NCBI GenBank assembly: GCA_035645095.1
Contig: DASQNG010000123.1
Span: forward strand, 1 to 5,264
Direction of reading: 5' to 3'
DNA length: 5,264 nt
Origin: Gaiellasilicea sp035645095
Lineage (GTDB): Bacteria > Actinomycetota > Thermoleophilia > Gaiellales > Gaiellaceae
The notes below the pieces were generated by a model. It saw only the letters and a program-made list of their open reading frames with translations. It was not told the origin of the DNA and searched no databases. Below, piece by piece: positions 5,198-5,264 of this stretch. A program made the translations under genes and the position numbers. Position 1 is the stretch's first letter, and every line of letters starts with the position of its first letter.

Positions 5198-5263
5198 CTC
5201 GGCGGCGGCCAGAGTCCGAGCGCTGTGCGGGCGCGTCTTTCGCCACGCAATCGGCACACGGCC
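5186..5263 (-). CDS. Possible 3' end of a convergent gene, unidentified
   Basis: On the minus strand a frame open from the window edge encodes 25 residues, beginning GRVPIAWRKTRP and ending LAAAEPEQ, with TGA at 5188-5186 inside the second copy of the 16-bp repeat. A second frame, ending LPEQ at the TGA of the first copy (5172-5170), is also open. The repeat duplicates the same PEQ-stop ending in both frames. No family is recognisable from so few residues. It would be convergent with leuS. No plus-strand gene start is visible in 5169-5264, and no T-rich terminator; a 6-bp GCTCGG/CCGAGC stem at 5197-5221 has no T run. The coding status is a guess. Confidence 0.28.
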   Translation of the reverse strand, partial: GRVPIAWRKTRPHSARTLAAAEPEQ

Positions 5264-5264
5264 G

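Noticed and set aside
5197..5221. GCTCGG...CCGAGC stem as a leuS terminator
   Set aside because: Only 6 bp with a 13-base loop and no T run; too weak to call.
2358..5246. A 962-codon open frame on the minus strand antisense to leuS
   Set aside because: High GC keeps the antisense frame open. Its translation is Arg/Asp/Val/Leu-rich with no domain, and leuS in the same span is unmistakable.

Overview
The window is about 70% GC or more by eye. Codon third positions are strongly G/C, the lysA and leuS proteins are compact, and one gene probably has a leaderless start. Together these suggest a high-GC actinobacterium. A deep-branching lineage such as Thermoleophilia is a reasonable guess from the protein style, but the sequence alone does not prove it.

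Layout. (1) At the left, on the minus strand, lies a two-gene unit: a DUF378-type small membrane protein (425 to 189) followed by the start of a secreted protein with a fasciclin (FAS1)-like N-terminus (150 to beyond the left edge). (2) A 92-bp divergent promoter region (426-517) carries three perfect CTGTACAG palindromes. (3) On the plus strand is a MerR-family regulator with a C-terminal cobalamin-binding module (518-1363), related to the CarH/LitR B12 photoreceptors. (4) lysA, diaminopimelate decarboxylase, lies on the minus strand (2620 to 1364). Its stop codon touches the regulator's stop with no base between them. (5) A 112-bp divergent region (2621-2732) lies between lysA and leuS. It holds a tiny ORF with tandem CTT leucine codons, overlapping RNA hairpins and an intrinsic terminator that ends just before the leuS ribosome binding site. 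I read it as a leucine-sensing transcription attenuator. (6) leuS, leucyl-tRNA synthetase, lies on the plus strand (2733-5168). (7) The last 96 bases start with a 16-bp tandem repeat that includes the leuS stop codon, and may hold the 3' end of a convergent gene.

How the parts may work together. The regulator probably controls itself and the divergent DUF378-FAS1 unit through the CTGTACAG sites: one overlaps its own presumed -10 box, and one lies in the 19-bp spacer of the opposite promoter. This would be a small cobalamin-dependent, perhaps light-dependent, envelope-gene switch. lysA (lysine and peptidoglycan precursor supply) and leuS (translation) are housekeeping genes. leuS appears to be tuned by leucyl-tRNA supply through ribosome stalling in its leader. 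The two most interesting items are the divergent B12-regulator switch and the leuS attenuator. All regulatory claims are inferred from sequence only.
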